A DNA stretch of 45,827 nucleotides from Streptomyces griseicoloratus (GCF_014534645.1 NZ_JACVQF010000174.1:1-45827); one strand, 5' to 3'; positions 1 through 7,958 are shown, numbered from the stretch's first letter. Program-made: numbers and translations. Notes: generated from the sequence alone by a model not told the origin.

Positions 1-723
1 GGCGAGGTCGTCGTGGTTGTCGATCTCGACCCACTTGACGTCGCCGATCGGCGCCACGTCGACCTTGAAGCCGCGGTTCACCAGCTCCTGGTAGCCGTCC
101 TCGTAGTACAGCTGCGGGTCCCGCTCGAAGGTCGCCTTCAGCGCGTCCGCCAGCTCGGCCGCCGCCTCGCCCTCGATCAGCGTGACACCGATGTACTCGC
201 CGGTCGCCTCCGCCGGGTCCATCAGCTTGGTGATCCGCTGCACGCCCTTGTCCGGGTCGACGACGACCTTCATCTCCTCGTCGGCGAGCTTCTTCACCGT
301 GTCGAGCGCGAGGATGATCTTCTTGCCGTCGCCGCGGGCCGCGAGCAGCGTCTTCTCCACGGAGACCGGGTGCACGGTGTCGCCGTTGGCGAGGATCACG
401 CCGTCCTTGAGGGCGTCACGGCCGCACCACAGGGAGTAGGCGTTGTTCCACTCCTCGGCCTTGTCGTTGTCGATGAGGGTGAGCTTGAGGCCGTACTTCG
501 CCTCCAGCGCCTCCTTGCGCGCGTACACCGCCTCCTTGCGGTACCCGACGATGATCCCGACCTCGGTCAGACCCACCTCGGCGAAGTTGCCCAGGGTCAG
601 GTCCAGCACCGTCAGGCTGTCCTCCGCGCCCTCGGGCCCCACCGGCACCAGCGCCTTGGGCAGGGTGTCGGTGTAGGGGCGCAGACGCCGTCCGGCGCCG
701 GCCGCCAGCACGAGGCCGATCAT
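1..723 (-). CDS. Sugar/polyol-phosphate nucleotidyltransferase, partial (3' end beyond window)
   Basis: The reading frame starts at an ATG (721-723) behind a good Shine-Dalgarno (AAGGAGA) and stays open to the window edge, giving 241 visible residues. The N-terminus reads MIGLVLAAGAGRRLRPYT, followed by PKALVPV: the GxGxRxxPxT and PK signature of NTP-transferases that activate a phosphorylated sugar, polyol or choline with CTP or UTP. An LANGDT segment probably holds a metal-binding Asp, and the last visible residues (VEIDNHDDLA) resemble the usual C-terminal strand of the family, so little is likely missing. Its ATG overlaps the stop of the upstream CDP-alcohol phosphotransferase gene (ATGA), so the two are translationally coupled. 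I infer that it makes the CDP-activated substrate or partner for that enzyme; which alcohol is used cannot be read from sequence. Confidence 0.85.
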   Translation of the reverse strand, partial: MIGLVLAAGAGRRLRPYTDTLPKALVPVGPEGAEDSLTVLDLTLGNFAEVGLTEVGIIVGYRKEAVYARKEALEAKYGLKLTLIDNDKAEEWNNAYSLWCGRDALKDGVILANGDTVHPVSVEKTLLAARGDGKKIILALDTVKKLADEEMKVVVDPDKGVQRITKLMDPAEATGEYIGVTLIEGEAAAELADALKATFERDPQLYYEDGYQELVNRGFKVDVAPIGDVKWVEIDNHDDLA

Positions 724-2570
724 GCGGGTTCTCCTTCGTCGTGTACGGCGGGTGAGCCGCCCTTGTGGGCGGCGACCCAGAAGCGGATGCTCTCCACGAG
801 CACCACGAGGGCGACGGCCACGGCGAGGACCGTGAGCGCGACCTTGAAATCAGTGGCGGTGAGCAGGACGGCCAGCACGGCGATCAGCAGCGTGCGCCCC
901 TCGTGCCCCCCGATCGCCCGCACCAGCAGGCGCGGGGGCGCGCCCGCGTCGCCGCGGATGCGGTAGACCGTGTCGTAGTGATGGTAGGCGACCGCGGACA
1001 CCAGTCCGAAAGCTGCCGGAAGTGCCCCGTTCACGTCCGCTTTGGCCGCCAGTACGAGGACGGTGCCGTACTCGGCGGCGCGGAAGAACGGGGGGACGAG
1101 CCAGTCGAGGGCGCCCTTGAGGGGGCGGGCGACGGCCAGGCCGGAGGTCAGGGCGTACCCGAGCGCGGCGACCGCCGGCCAGGGGCTGCCGAAGCCGGTC
1201 AGCGCGGCCGTGGCGACGACGGCGGCGCCGCCGAGGAGGGCGACGGCCGGGGCGGTGAAGCCGGGCAGCCGGCGGGCGGGCCGCTTGAAGGCGGCGGCGA
1301 AGCCCTCGGCGAGGGGGCCCGAGTCGGCGAGGTCGGCGAGCGCCTGCGCCGCCCGGTCCGTCCGCCGCGCCTTGCGGGTGAGCGAGCGCAGCACCCGGCC
1401 CGCGGTGGTGTACGTCGCGGCGAAGGCGCAGCCGATCAGCAGGACGTAGAAGGTGATCCGCGGGGTGGTGGCCGCGGTCAGGACGGCGATCATGGCCCAG
1501 CGTTCGCCGATCGGCAGGACGATCATGCGGCGCAACCAGACGGTCCAGCCGACGCTGTCCAGCCTGTCGGAGAGGGCGGCGGTGGGGCTGGTGTTGGCGG
1601 TGGCGTCGTGGTTGGCCTCGTTGAAGGAGAAGTCCACGACGTGCCGGCAGGTCTGGAGGACCATCGCGCCGAGGGCGAGGGCCCACACGTCGTCGCCGCC
1701 GCGGGCGGCTCCGAGGGCGAGGCCGGCGTAGTAGGCGTACTCCTTGGCGCGGTCGAAGGTGGCGTCCAGCCAGGCGCCGAGCGTGGAGTACTGCAGGGAG
1801 TAGCGGGCGAGCTGCCCGTCGGTGCAGTCGAGGACGAAGGAGGCGATCAGCAGGATGCCGGCGGCGACGAAACCGCCGCGGGTGCCGGTGGCGGCGCAGC
1901 CCGCCGCTATGAGCGCGGTGAGCAGCGAGGCGGTGGTGACCTGGTTGGGGGTCAGACCGCGCCGGGCGCACCAGCGGGCGATGTAGCGGGAGTAGGGGCT
2001 GATGAAGAAGGTGGTGAAGAAGCCGTCGCGGCCTTTGACGGCCGACTTCAGGCGCACGGCCTCCTCGTCGACCGAGGCCACCGCCTGCCGTGCCTCGTTG
2101 CGGGCCTGCGGGTCGGCGGGGACGGCGGCGACGAGGCTGCCCAGCTCGGGCCGGTGCACGGCCTCGCCGTCGGCGTCGAGGACGGCGACGATCCGGTCGG
2201 CGAGGCTGTCGACGTCCCTCACGATCGACGCTCGCGCGGGGGCGCCCCCACCGGCCGTGCCGGCGCCGGCGGAGTTCTCGCGGGCCATCGCCCGGGTCAG
2301 CGCCTGGCGGGCGTCCGGCTGGGCCGTCACGGCACCCGGGACGGCGGCGAGCGGGAAGCGCGGGTCGGTGAGGCCGAGGCGCAGGGCGTGCAGGTGGCCC
2401 ACGAAGCGGGCGTCGACCACGGCGACCCGTTCCCCGGCGGGCACGCGGGCCAGCAGGGTCTCGGCGTCGGCGGCGTCGGCAGCGGGGCGCACGTCGAAAC
2501 CGAGGGACCGCAGATCGTCCTCGATCGACGAACCGGGGACCGGCTGACCGGTGAGGATGGCGGTCGACAA
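720..2570 (-). CDS. CDP-alcohol phosphatidyltransferase family membrane protein (DUF5941-type)
   Basis: A 616-residue protein. The N-terminal ~110 residues look like a soluble Rossmann-like region. The core holds the complete CDP-alcohol phosphotransferase signature: D248, D251, G252, A255, R256, G265, D269 and D273 fit DxxDGxxAR-x8-G-x3-D-x3-D. Several hydrophobic segments follow, and a C-terminal hydrophobic half matches what I remember as the DUF5941 domain of Streptomyces proteins. The enzyme should transfer a phosphoalcohol from a CDP-activated donor to an acceptor alcohol at the membrane. I chose TTG at 2570 because AGGGAG lies nine bases upstream and the frame continues cleanly. It overlaps the downstream nucleotidyltransferase by 4 bp. 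The product could be a phosphodiester-linked polyol or a lipid head group; this is inference. Confidence 0.85.
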   Translation of the reverse strand: MSTAILTGQPVPGSSIEDDLRSLGFDVRPAADAADAETLLARVPAGERVAVVDARFVGHLHALRLGLTDPRFPLAAVPGAVTAQPDARQALTRAMARENSAGAGTAGGGAPARASIVRDVDSLADRIVAVLDADGEAVHRPELGSLVAAVPADPQARNEARQAVASVDEEAVRLKSAVKGRDGFFTTFFISPYSRYIARWCARRGLTPNQVTTASLLTALIAAGCAATGTRGGFVAAGILLIASFVLDCTDGQLARYSLQYSTLGAWLDATFDRAKEYAYYAGLALGAARGGDDVWALALGAMVLQTCRHVVDFSFNEANHDATANTSPTAALSDRLDSVGWTVWLRRMIVLPIGERWAMIAVLTAATTPRITFYVLLIGCAFAATYTTAGRVLRSLTRKARRTDRAAQALADLADSGPLAEGFAAAFKRPARRLPGFTAPAVALLGGAAVVATAALTGFGSPWPAVAALGYALTSGLAVARPLKGALDWLVPPFFRAAEYGTVLVLAAKADVNGALPAAFGLVSAVAYHHYDTVYRIRGDAGAPPRLLVRAIGGHEGRTLLIAVLAVLLTATDFKVALTVLAVAVALVVLVESIRFWVAAHKGGSPAVHDEGEPA

Positions 2571-2626
2571 CCGAACTCACTCCCTGGGTGCCGACGCCGG
2601 GGCGCCGGGCCTGTGCATGGTGGGGC

Positions 2627-2649
2627 GCCCGTGCCTGCGGCACCCGGGC
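2627..2649 (-). promoter_or_regulatory. Hairpin in putative leader of the CDP-alcohol transferase operon
   Basis: GTGCC-TGC-GGCAC is flanked by GCCC and GGGC, giving a nine-pair interrupted stem 57 to 80 nt before the TTG start of the minus-strand operon. A possible -10 (TAGCCT on the minus strand, 2663-2668) would place the hairpin inside the transcript leader. No convincing -35 was found. The rest of this 451-nt gene-free stretch (2571-3021) holds the two dyads upstream of the zinc exporter and nothing else I can name. Confidence 0.3.
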
Positions 2650-2903
2650 GGCATGTCGGCAGAGGCTATCGGATGCCCGGAGCGCCGCGTTCACCGCCCG
2701 TTTCACGGTCGGTCGCCGCGACGTGCACCCGTCTTTGCCGCGATCATCATCGTGGATCCGGGGCCCGCCCCACAAACCGCGCTCCCAGAACGGACATCGT
2801 GGACATCGCGCCGGGTGGTGAGTCGTCCGCCCGGCCGAACGGCGCCGCCGCAGTCCGTCGCCGGCGGACGCCGGTGGGCCGGGCCCGCGCTGCTGCGGCG
2901 CTC

Positions 2904-2930
2904 TGACCTGGGCAACGTTTTTGCAGGTCA
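2904..2930. promoter_or_regulatory. Inverted repeat TGACCTG-N13-CAGGTCA upstream of zinc exporter
   Basis: A perfect 7-bp inverted repeat with a 13-bp centre lies about 90 nt before the zinc exporter start and only 7 bp from the Zur-like box. Position and symmetry suggest a protein-binding site. In S. coelicolor, as I recall, Zur binding extends upstream of the core box when it activates the exporter at high zinc, and this dyad would fit that extension. A different regulator is equally possible. Confidence 0.4.
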
Positions 2931-2937
2931 GGGCACA

Positions 2938-2952
2938 TGACAACGGTGTTCA
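2938..2952. promoter_or_regulatory. Zur-box-like dyad (TGACAACGGTGTTCA)
   Basis: This 15-mer agrees at 10 of 15 positions with the actinobacterial Zur core TGAAAATCATTTTCA, keeping the outer TGA and TTCA arms. It sits about 70 nt upstream of the start codon of a CDF zinc exporter. Zur is mainly a repressor of zinc uptake, but S. coelicolor Zur is reported (my recollection) to activate the exporter gene zitB from an upstream site, which is the arrangement seen here. Confidence 0.5.
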
Positions 2953-3021
2953 GTGCCGCGTTGCGGATACCCCCCTCCCGTAGTTGACTGTGCTCCGGAC
3001 GCACACGGAGAGGCGGCTTTC

Positions 3022-3966
3022 ATGGGGGCTGGGCACGATCACGGGCACGGGCACGCGCACGGCGCTCCCGCCGGCGGCACGGTGACCGCCGCGTACCGCG
3101 GCAGACTGCGGGTGGCGCTGGCGATCACCCTCACCGTCATGGTCGTCGAGATCGTGGGCGGTGTGCTCGCCGACTCGCTCGCGCTGATCGCCGACGCGGC
3201 ACACATGGCGACGGACGCGGTGGGCCTCGGCATGGCGCTGCTGGCGATCCACTTCGCGAGCCGCCCGCCGAGCGACCGGCGGACGTTCGGGTACGCCCGC
3301 GCGGAGATCCTGGCCGCCCTCGCCAACTGTCTGCTGCTCCTCGGGGTCGGCGGTTATGTCCTGTACGAGGCGATCGAGCGGTTCATGACGCCCGCCGGCA
3401 CCGAGGGCGGGCTGACCGTGGTGTTCGGCGCGGTCGGCCTGGTGGCGAACATGGTGTCGCTGACGCTGCTGATGCGCGGGCAGCGGGAGAGCCTGAACGT
3501 GCGCGGCGCCTTCCTGGAGGTCGCGGCGGACGCCCTGGGCTCCCTGGCCGTGATCGTCTCGGCACTGGTGATCCTGGGCACGGGCTGGCAGCCGGCCGAC
3601 CCGATCGCCTCGCTGGTCATCGGCCTGATGATCGTGCCGCGCACCTTGCGGCTGCTGCGCGAGACGCTCGACGTGCTGCTGGAGGCGGCACCCAAGGACG
3701 TGGACATCGCCGAGGTGCGCTCCCACATACTGGCGCTGGACGGGGTGGAGGACGTCCACGACCTGCACGCCTGGACGATCACCTCGGGAATGCCGGTGCT
3801 GTCGGCGCACGTGGTGGTGAGCACCGAGGTGCTGACCGCGATCGGCCACGAGAAGATGCTGCACGAGCTGCAGGGCTGCCTCGGCGACCACTTCGACGTG
3901 GAGCACTGCACCTTCCAGCTGGAGCCCGGCGGCCACGCGGAGCACGAGGCCCGGCTGTGTCACTGA
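3022..3966 (+). CDS. zitB: Cation diffusion facilitator, zinc exporter (ZitB-like)
   Basis: A 314-residue protein that should export Zn(II) by proton antiport at the cytoplasmic membrane. The N-terminus is a His/Gly run (H5, H7, H9, H11, H13) typical of zinc CDFs. Six hydrophobic segments lie roughly within residues 28-205, followed by a cytoplasmic C-terminal domain (DLHAWTITSG) typical of the family. The TM2 site is intact: D58, H61, D65 in ADAAHMATDA. The TM5 site reads E166-V-A-A-D170, so Glu stands where many zinc CDFs have His. The start is the ATG at 3022, eight bases after GGAGAGG; an upstream in-frame ATG at 2953 has no such site. idi follows after 227 nt on the same strand. The gene name rests on similarity and on neighbouring idi, as I recall for S. 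coelicolor. Confidence 0.85.
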   Translation: MGAGHDHGHGHAHGAPAGGTVTAAYRGRLRVALAITLTVMVVEIVGGVLADSLALIADAAHMATDAVGLGMALLAIHFASRPPSDRRTFGYARAEILAALANCLLLLGVGGYVLYEAIERFMTPAGTEGGLTVVFGAVGLVANMVSLTLLMRGQRESLNVRGAFLEVAADALGSLAVIVSALVILGTGWQPADPIASLVIGLMIVPRTLRLLRETLDVLLEAAPKDVDIAEVRSHILALDGVEDVHDLHAWTITSGMPVLSAHVVVSTEVLTAIGHEKMLHELQGCLGDHFDVEHCTFQLEPGGHAEHEARLCH

Positions 3967-4193
3967 GTCCCCGGCTCCGTCGCTGAGTCCCCGGCCCTGT
4001 CACCGGTTCTCGGACGGTTCCCGGTTCCCGCCGCCGGGCACGATCTTCTACCGGGTCCCCTTCCGGCGTCCGACCGGTGACGGCCGCGGCCCGCGCCGCC
4101 GGGCGCGGGGACATGCGGGTGCGCCGCGAAGTGCCGGGAGTGCCGGATTCGTACGGCACACTTGGGGCGCGAGGACCGATGCGAAGGATGGGT

Positions 4194-4787
4194 ATGCCGA
4201 TCACACCTGCCGCCGAGACGCACAGCTCGTCGAGCGGCGCCGCAGACGCGATTTTGCTGGAACTGGTCGACGAGAACGGCGTCACGATCGGCACCGAGGA
4301 GAAGCTCGCCGCGCACCAGCCGCCGGGGCTGCTGCACCGCGCCTTCTCCGTGTTCCTCTTCGACGAGCGCGGCCGGCTGCTGCTCCAGCAGCGCGCGCTG
4401 GGCAAGTACCACTCCCCCGGCGTGTGGTCCAACACCTGCTGCGGTCACCCCTACCCCGGCGAGGCGCCCTTCGCGGCGGCGGCCCGGCGGACGTACGAGG
4501 AGCTGGGGGTCTCCCCGTCGCTGCTCGCCGAGGCGGGCACGGTGCGCTACAACCACCCCGACCCGGCCTCCGGTCTGGTCGAGCAGGAGTACAACCACCT
4601 GTTCGTCGGCCTGGTGCAGGCACCCGTGCGGCCCGATCCCGAGGAGGTGGCGCAGACGGCCTTCGCGACCCCGGCCGAGCTGGCCGAGCGGCACGCGAAG
4701 GACACGTTCTCGGCGTGGTTCATGACGGTGCTGGACGCGGCCCGTCCCGCGGTCCGGGAGCTGACGGGCCCGTCCGCCGGCTGGTGA
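4194..4787 (+). CDS. idi: Isopentenyl-diphosphate delta-isomerase, type I (Nudix)
   Basis: A 197-residue enzyme interconverting isopentenyl and dimethylallyl diphosphate in isoprenoid synthesis. All type I landmarks are visible: the catalytic Cys in NTCCGHPYPGE (C83, metal ligand H85), a Nudix-like helix with E102/E103 in ARRTYEELGV, and the second catalytic pair E130/E132 in LVEQEYNHLF. Length is normal. The ATG at 4194 (MPITPAAETHSS) is chosen because AAGGA lies a few bases upstream and because this N-terminus matches the Streptomyces Idi proteins I remember; the frame is open to 4077, but those 39 residues are probably not coding. The gene ends 7 bp from the convergent ATPase gene, leaving no room for a conventional terminator between them. 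Confidence 0.95.
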   Translation: MPITPAAETHSSSSGAADAILLELVDENGVTIGTEEKLAAHQPPGLLHRAFSVFLFDERGRLLLQQRALGKYHSPGVWSNTCCGHPYPGEAPFAAAARRTYEELGVSPSLLAEAGTVRYNHPDPASGLVEQEYNHLFVGLVQAPVRPDPEEVAQTAFATPAELAERHAKDTFSAWFMTVLDAARPAVRELTGPSAGW

Positions 4788-4794
4788 GGCGCCC

Positions 4795-5304
4795 CTACGG
4801 CAGCTGAGCGTGTTTGAGCGGCAGGGCGGCCCAGATCACCTTGCCGCCGCTCGCCGTGTGCGCGACGTCGCAGGCCCCGCCGGCCTCCCGGGCGATCTCG
4901 CGCACCAGGAGCAGTCCGCGTCCGCCGGTCCGGCCGTGGTCGGCCTCCAGGGCGGTCGGGCGGTAGGGGTGGTTGTCCTCCACGGACACCCGGACCCACT
5001 CGGGGCCGACGGCGACCTCCACGGCGAGCATCGGGGACAGCAGCGCCGCGTGCCGGACGGCGTTCGTGACCAGCTCCGAGACGATCAGCAGCAGGCCCTG
5101 GGTCACGTCGTCGGAGACCGGTACCCCCTGGCGCAGCAGCAGGTCCCGCACGGCGTGCCGGGCCTGCGGGACCGAGACGTCGACGGCGGGGGCGGTGAAC
5201 CGCCAGACGCCTTCGTACGGCAGCGGCCCGGTGGGCCCGGTCTCGTCGGGGGCCGCTGCCGGGCCCTCTGGGCGTGGGCCGGGCCCGCGCCCGTGGTTGT
5301 CCAT
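4795..5304 (-). CDS. GHKL-fold ATP-binding protein (RsbW/anti-sigma-type kinase)
   Basis: A 169-residue single-domain protein. After a Pro/Gly-rich N-terminus (~30 residues) it has the GHKL ATPase boxes: the N-box SELVTNAVRHA (E77, N81), a G1-like segment VSVEDNHPYRP, and the G2 loop GRTGGRGLLLVREIA (126-138). Streptomyces encode dozens of these stand-alone HATPase_c proteins, generally regarded as anti-sigma factors or serine kinases of anti-anti-sigma factors; no partner gene is adjacent. The ATG at 5304 is used; a GTG at 5337 (VTIERKGGDRT...) would add 11 residues and cannot be excluded. The 279 nt up to the next gene hold no promoter I could recognise for this gene. Confidence 0.8.
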   Translation of the reverse strand: MDNHGRGPGPRPEGPAAAPDETGPTGPLPYEGVWRFTAPAVDVSVPQARHAVRDLLLRQGVPVSDDVTQGLLLIVSELVTNAVRHAALLSPMLAVEVAVGPEWVRVSVEDNHPYRPTALEADHGRTGGRGLLLVREIAREAGGACDVAHTASGGKVIWAALPLKHAQLP

Positions 5305-5549
5305 CGTCCGGTCGCCACCCTTGCGCTCGATTGTCACCACACCCCTGAGTGTTGGTAACGAGTCGCTCCGCTCCGGAGACCTGAACACAAGTCGGCGGAT
5401 ATCGAGCGTTTCTGATCGTTGGCGTATGACACGGTCAGTTGTGGGACTGTTCCTGCCCCGCTTGCGCCGACTCGGCGAACTATTCGGGTTGTACGGGTTT
5501 GGCGGCTCCCGCACCCGTCCGCCCGACCGGTTCCGCGAGAGGTCCTTCC

Positions 5550-5576
5550 GGGGCCCTGCCCGGGCCCCGATAGCAT
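5550..5576 (+). promoter_or_regulatory. GGGGCCC hairpin and leaderless -10 (TAGCAT) before crotonase
   Basis: GGGGCCC-TGCCC-GGGCCCC (5550-5568) forms a perfect 7-bp stem immediately before TAGCAT (5571-5576), which lies 7 nt before the crotonase ATG. A TANNNT hexamer at that distance is the usual layout of leaderless Streptomyces genes, and no Shine-Dalgarno is present. The hairpin would then lie in the promoter spacer rather than in the RNA, so it may only reflect GC-rich DNA. Confidence 0.45.
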
Positions 5577-5583
5577 CCGGCGC

Positions 5584-6339
5584 ATGGAGCCGCAGCTGCT
5601 GCACCGGGTCGCCGACTCGGTCGCCACCGTCGTCGTCCACCACCCCGCCAAGCGCAACGCCATGACGGCCGCGATGTGGCGGGCGCTCCCGCCGCTGCTC
5701 GACGCCCTGGCGGGCGATCCGGCGGTGCGGGCGCTGGTGCTCACCGGCGAGGGCGCGACCTTCTGCGCCGGGGCCGACATCTCGGCCCTGCGCGAGTCGG
5801 CCGAGGAGGCGCAGGGGCTCGCCGTGCGCGCCGAGGAGGCGCTCGCCGCCTTCCCCAAGCCCACGCTGGCGGCGGTCCGGGGGCACTGCGTGGGCGGCGG
5901 GGCCCAGTTGGCCGCGGCCTGCGATCTGCGGTTCGCCGAGGAGGGGGCGCTGTTCGGGGTGACGCCGGCCAAGCTGGGCGTCGTCTATCCGGCGTCCGCG
6001 ACCCGGCGGCTGGTGTCGCTGGTGGGGCCGGCCACCGCCAAGTACCTGCTGTTCTCGGGCGAGTTGATCGACGCCGGGCAGGCACTGCGCACGGGCCTGG
6101 TCGACGAGGTGCTGCCCGAGGGCGAACTCGGCAAGCGCGTCGCGGAGTTCACCCGGATCCTGGTGTCGCGCTCGCAGCTGACCCAGGCCGCGGCGAAGGA
6201 GTTCGCGGACGGGCGCACCGACCGGGACGCGCACTGGTCCGCACAGGCACGCGGCAGCGGCGACACCGCGGAGGGCGTCGCCGCGTTCCTGGAGCGCAGG
6301 CAGCCGCGCTTCACCTGGAGCGTGCCTACGTCAGGATGA
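5584..6339 (+). CDS. Enoyl-CoA hydratase/isomerase family protein (crotonase)
   Basis: A 251-residue crotonase-fold protein, normal for the family. The first oxyanion-hole segment is visible as FCAGADISAL (about residues 60-69) and the second as GHCVGGGAQLAAACD. The region where classical hydratases carry their catalytic Glu pair reads LGVVYPASATRRL, so this may not be a simple hydratase; isomerase or another crotonase reaction on an acyl-CoA is possible. Translation probably starts at the ATG 5584 without a Shine-Dalgarno. The 3' end overlaps the convergent DJ-1 gene by 14 bp. The gene stands alone and is not next to the acyl-CoA operon at 26-31 kb. Confidence 0.85.
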   Translation: MEPQLLHRVADSVATVVVHHPAKRNAMTAAMWRALPPLLDALAGDPAVRALVLTGEGATFCAGADISALRESAEEAQGLAVRAEEALAAFPKPTLAAVRGHCVGGGAQLAAACDLRFAEEGALFGVTPAKLGVVYPASATRRLVSLVGPATAKYLLFSGELIDAGQALRTGLVDEVLPEGELGKRVAEFTRILVSRSQLTQAAAKEFADGRTDRDAHWSAQARGSGDTAEGVAAFLERRQPRFTWSVPTSG

Positions 6340-6961
6340 ACCGGCTCCTGCCGCGGAACTCCTCGACGAGGTGCGCGGGCGCCTTCTGCGGGGACCCGGC
6401 GTCGTAGGGCGGCTGCGGGTCGTACTCGGTGAGCAGCTGCACGGCCCGGGCGTGGTCGTCGCCGGCGATCCGGCCGAGCAGGGTGAGCCCCATGTCGATG
6501 CCGGAGGAGACGCCGGCCGCGGTGACGTACTTGCCGTCGGTGACCACCCGCTCCCCCGTCGGCTCGGCGCCGAACCGCTTCAGGAAGTCCAGGGCCAGCC
6601 AGTGCGAGGTGGCCCGGCGGCCCCGGAGCAGCCCGGCGGCGGCGAGCAGAAGGGAGCCGGTGCACACCGAGGTGGTCCAGGTGCTGGTGGCGTCGGCGGT
6701 GCGCAGCCAGTCCAGCAGGGCCTCGTTCTCCATCTGCGGGGTCTGCCCGGGTCCGCCCGGGACGACGACGATGTCGGGGGCCGGGACGTCCGCGAGGGTC
6801 CTGTCGGCGGTGAGGGCGAGGTTCCCGGTCTCGTTGCGGACCGGGCCGGTCCGCTCGGCGACGAAGACGGTCTCGGCGTCCGGGAGGCGGCCGAGGGTCT
6901 CGTACGGGCCCACGGCGTCGAGTGCGGTGAAGCGGTCGTAGAGGACGATGGCGATCTGCAC
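6326..6961 (-). CDS. DJ-1/PfpI family protein, isonitrile-hydratase-like
   Basis: A 211-residue DJ-1-fold protein. The nucleophile elbow SVCTGSLLLAAAGLL places C100 and T101, and D15 lies in the YDRFTALDAVGPYE segment. Asp, Cys and Thr at these spacings are those described for isonitrile hydratase (InhA) of Pseudomonas, so hydration of an isonitrile to an N-formamide is a fair guess but unproven. I prefer the GTG at 6961 because GGAAGGAAA lies just before it; the ATG at 6976 has no ribosome-binding site. It lies 37 nt downstream of the GlxA-type regulator gene on the same strand, probably in one transcript, and that regulator carries the same fold and the same SVCTG elbow. Confidence 0.8.
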   Translation of the reverse strand: MQIAIVLYDRFTALDAVGPYETLGRLPDAETVFVAERTGPVRNETGNLALTADRTLADVPAPDIVVVPGGPGQTPQMENEALLDWLRTADATSTWTTSVCTGSLLLAAAGLLRGRRATSHWLALDFLKRFGAEPTGERVVTDGKYVTAAGVSSGIDMGLTLLGRIAGDDHARAVQLLTEYDPQPPYDAGSPQKAPAHLVEEFRGRSRFILT

Positions 6962-6998
6962 GGGTTTCCTTCCCATGGTGTCGGCGGTGGTGCGGGGC

Positions 6999-7958
6999 TC
7001 AGTGGACGGGGGCGGGACGGAACCGGCGGCGGTACTCGGCCGGTGAGGTGCCGAGTGCCCTGAGGAAGGCGCGGCGCATGGCCTCGGGCGTGCCGTAGCC
7101 GCTGGCGCGGGAGATCTCCTCGACGCCGTCGGCGGTGTCCTCCAGCAGGCGGCGGGCGTGTTCGAGGCGGACCCGGTCGACGTACCGGCCGGGTGTGGTG
7201 CCGGTCTCGGCCTGGAAGGCACGGGCGAAGTGGCGCGGGGAGAGCCGGGCGCGGGCGGCGAGGGACCCGACGCTCAGGTCGGCGCCGGGGTGCTCGGTGA
7301 TCCACTGCTGGACCTCCCGCAGGGGCTCGCGGCGCGCGGTCTGGGCGGCGAGCTGGGCGCTGAACTGCGACTGGTTCCCGGGCCGGCGCAGGAAGACGAC
7401 CAGGTGGCGGGCGACGGTGAGGGCCACGTCCCGGCCCAGGTCCTCCTCGACCAGGGCCAGGGCGAGGTCGATGCCCGAGGTGACGCCGGCGGAGGTGGCG
7501 ATGTGCCCGTCCCGGACGTAGATGGGGTCGGGGTCGACGTCGACGGCCGGGTGGTCGCGGGCGAGCTTGTCGCAGTAGGCCCAGTGCGTGGTGGCCCGGC
7601 GCCCGTCCAGGAGTCCGGCCGCGGCGAGCAGGGCCGCCCCGGTGCACACGGAGACCAGTCTGCGGGCGCGGGGGCCGTGCCGGCGCAGCCAGTCGGTCAG
7701 GCGCGGGTCGGGCCTGCGGGTGCCCTGGCCGCCGGGGACCAGGAGGGTGTGCGGCTCCGGCGCGGCGGCGAGGGCCAGGTCCGGTACGAGGGCCAGTCCG
7801 CTGGAGGTGCGCACGGGGCGCCCGTCCAGGGAGGCCGTCCGGATGCGGTACATCCCCGGCGTGTGCTTCTCGGCGCCCGCGAAGACCTCCACGGGGCCGG
7901 TGACGTCGAGGCTCTGGACGTCGTCGAAGAGGACGACGAGGACGGTTCGCTGCGCCAT
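6999..7958 (-). CDS. GlxA-family transcriptional regulator (DJ-1 domain + AraC HTH)
   Basis: A 319-residue regulator. Residues ~1-185 form a DJ-1/PfpI sensor domain with an SVCTGAALLAAAGLLDG elbow, and residues ~210-315 form an AraC-type double helix-turn-helix (LSVGSLAARARLSPRHFARAF, then the conserved ISRASGYGTPEAMRRAF). The family is thought to bind a small nitrogenous ligand in the DJ-1 domain; the ligand here is unknown. The ATG at 7958 is used; the GTG two codons upstream (7964) is close behind GGTGGGAAAA and is an alternative. The adjacent DJ-1 enzyme is the obvious candidate target. The divergent SCO6745-family gene begins 113 nt away. Confidence 0.88.
   Translation of the reverse strand: MAQRTVLVVLFDDVQSLDVTGPVEVFAGAEKHTPGMYRIRTASLDGRPVRTSSGLALVPDLALAAAPEPHTLLVPGGQGTRRPDPRLTDWLRRHGPRARRLVSVCTGAALLAAAGLLDGRRATTHWAYCDKLARDHPAVDVDPDPIYVRDGHIATSAGVTSGIDLALALVEEDLGRDVALTVARHLVVFLRRPGNQSQFSAQLAAQTARREPLREVQQWITEHPGADLSVGSLAARARLSPRHFARAFQAETGTTPGRYVDRVRLEHARRLLEDTADGVEEISRASGYGTPEAMRRAFLRALGTSPAEYRRRFRPAPVH

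Noticed and set aside
765-2906. Very long ORFs on the opposite strand of real genes (also 9265-11553, 11680-14541, 22684-25380, 26635-28707, 38407-40911)
   Set aside because: Their residue composition (Arg/Gly/His/Asp-rich runs) is that of GC-driven shadow frames, with no domain motifs, and each lies over a gene with clear motifs.
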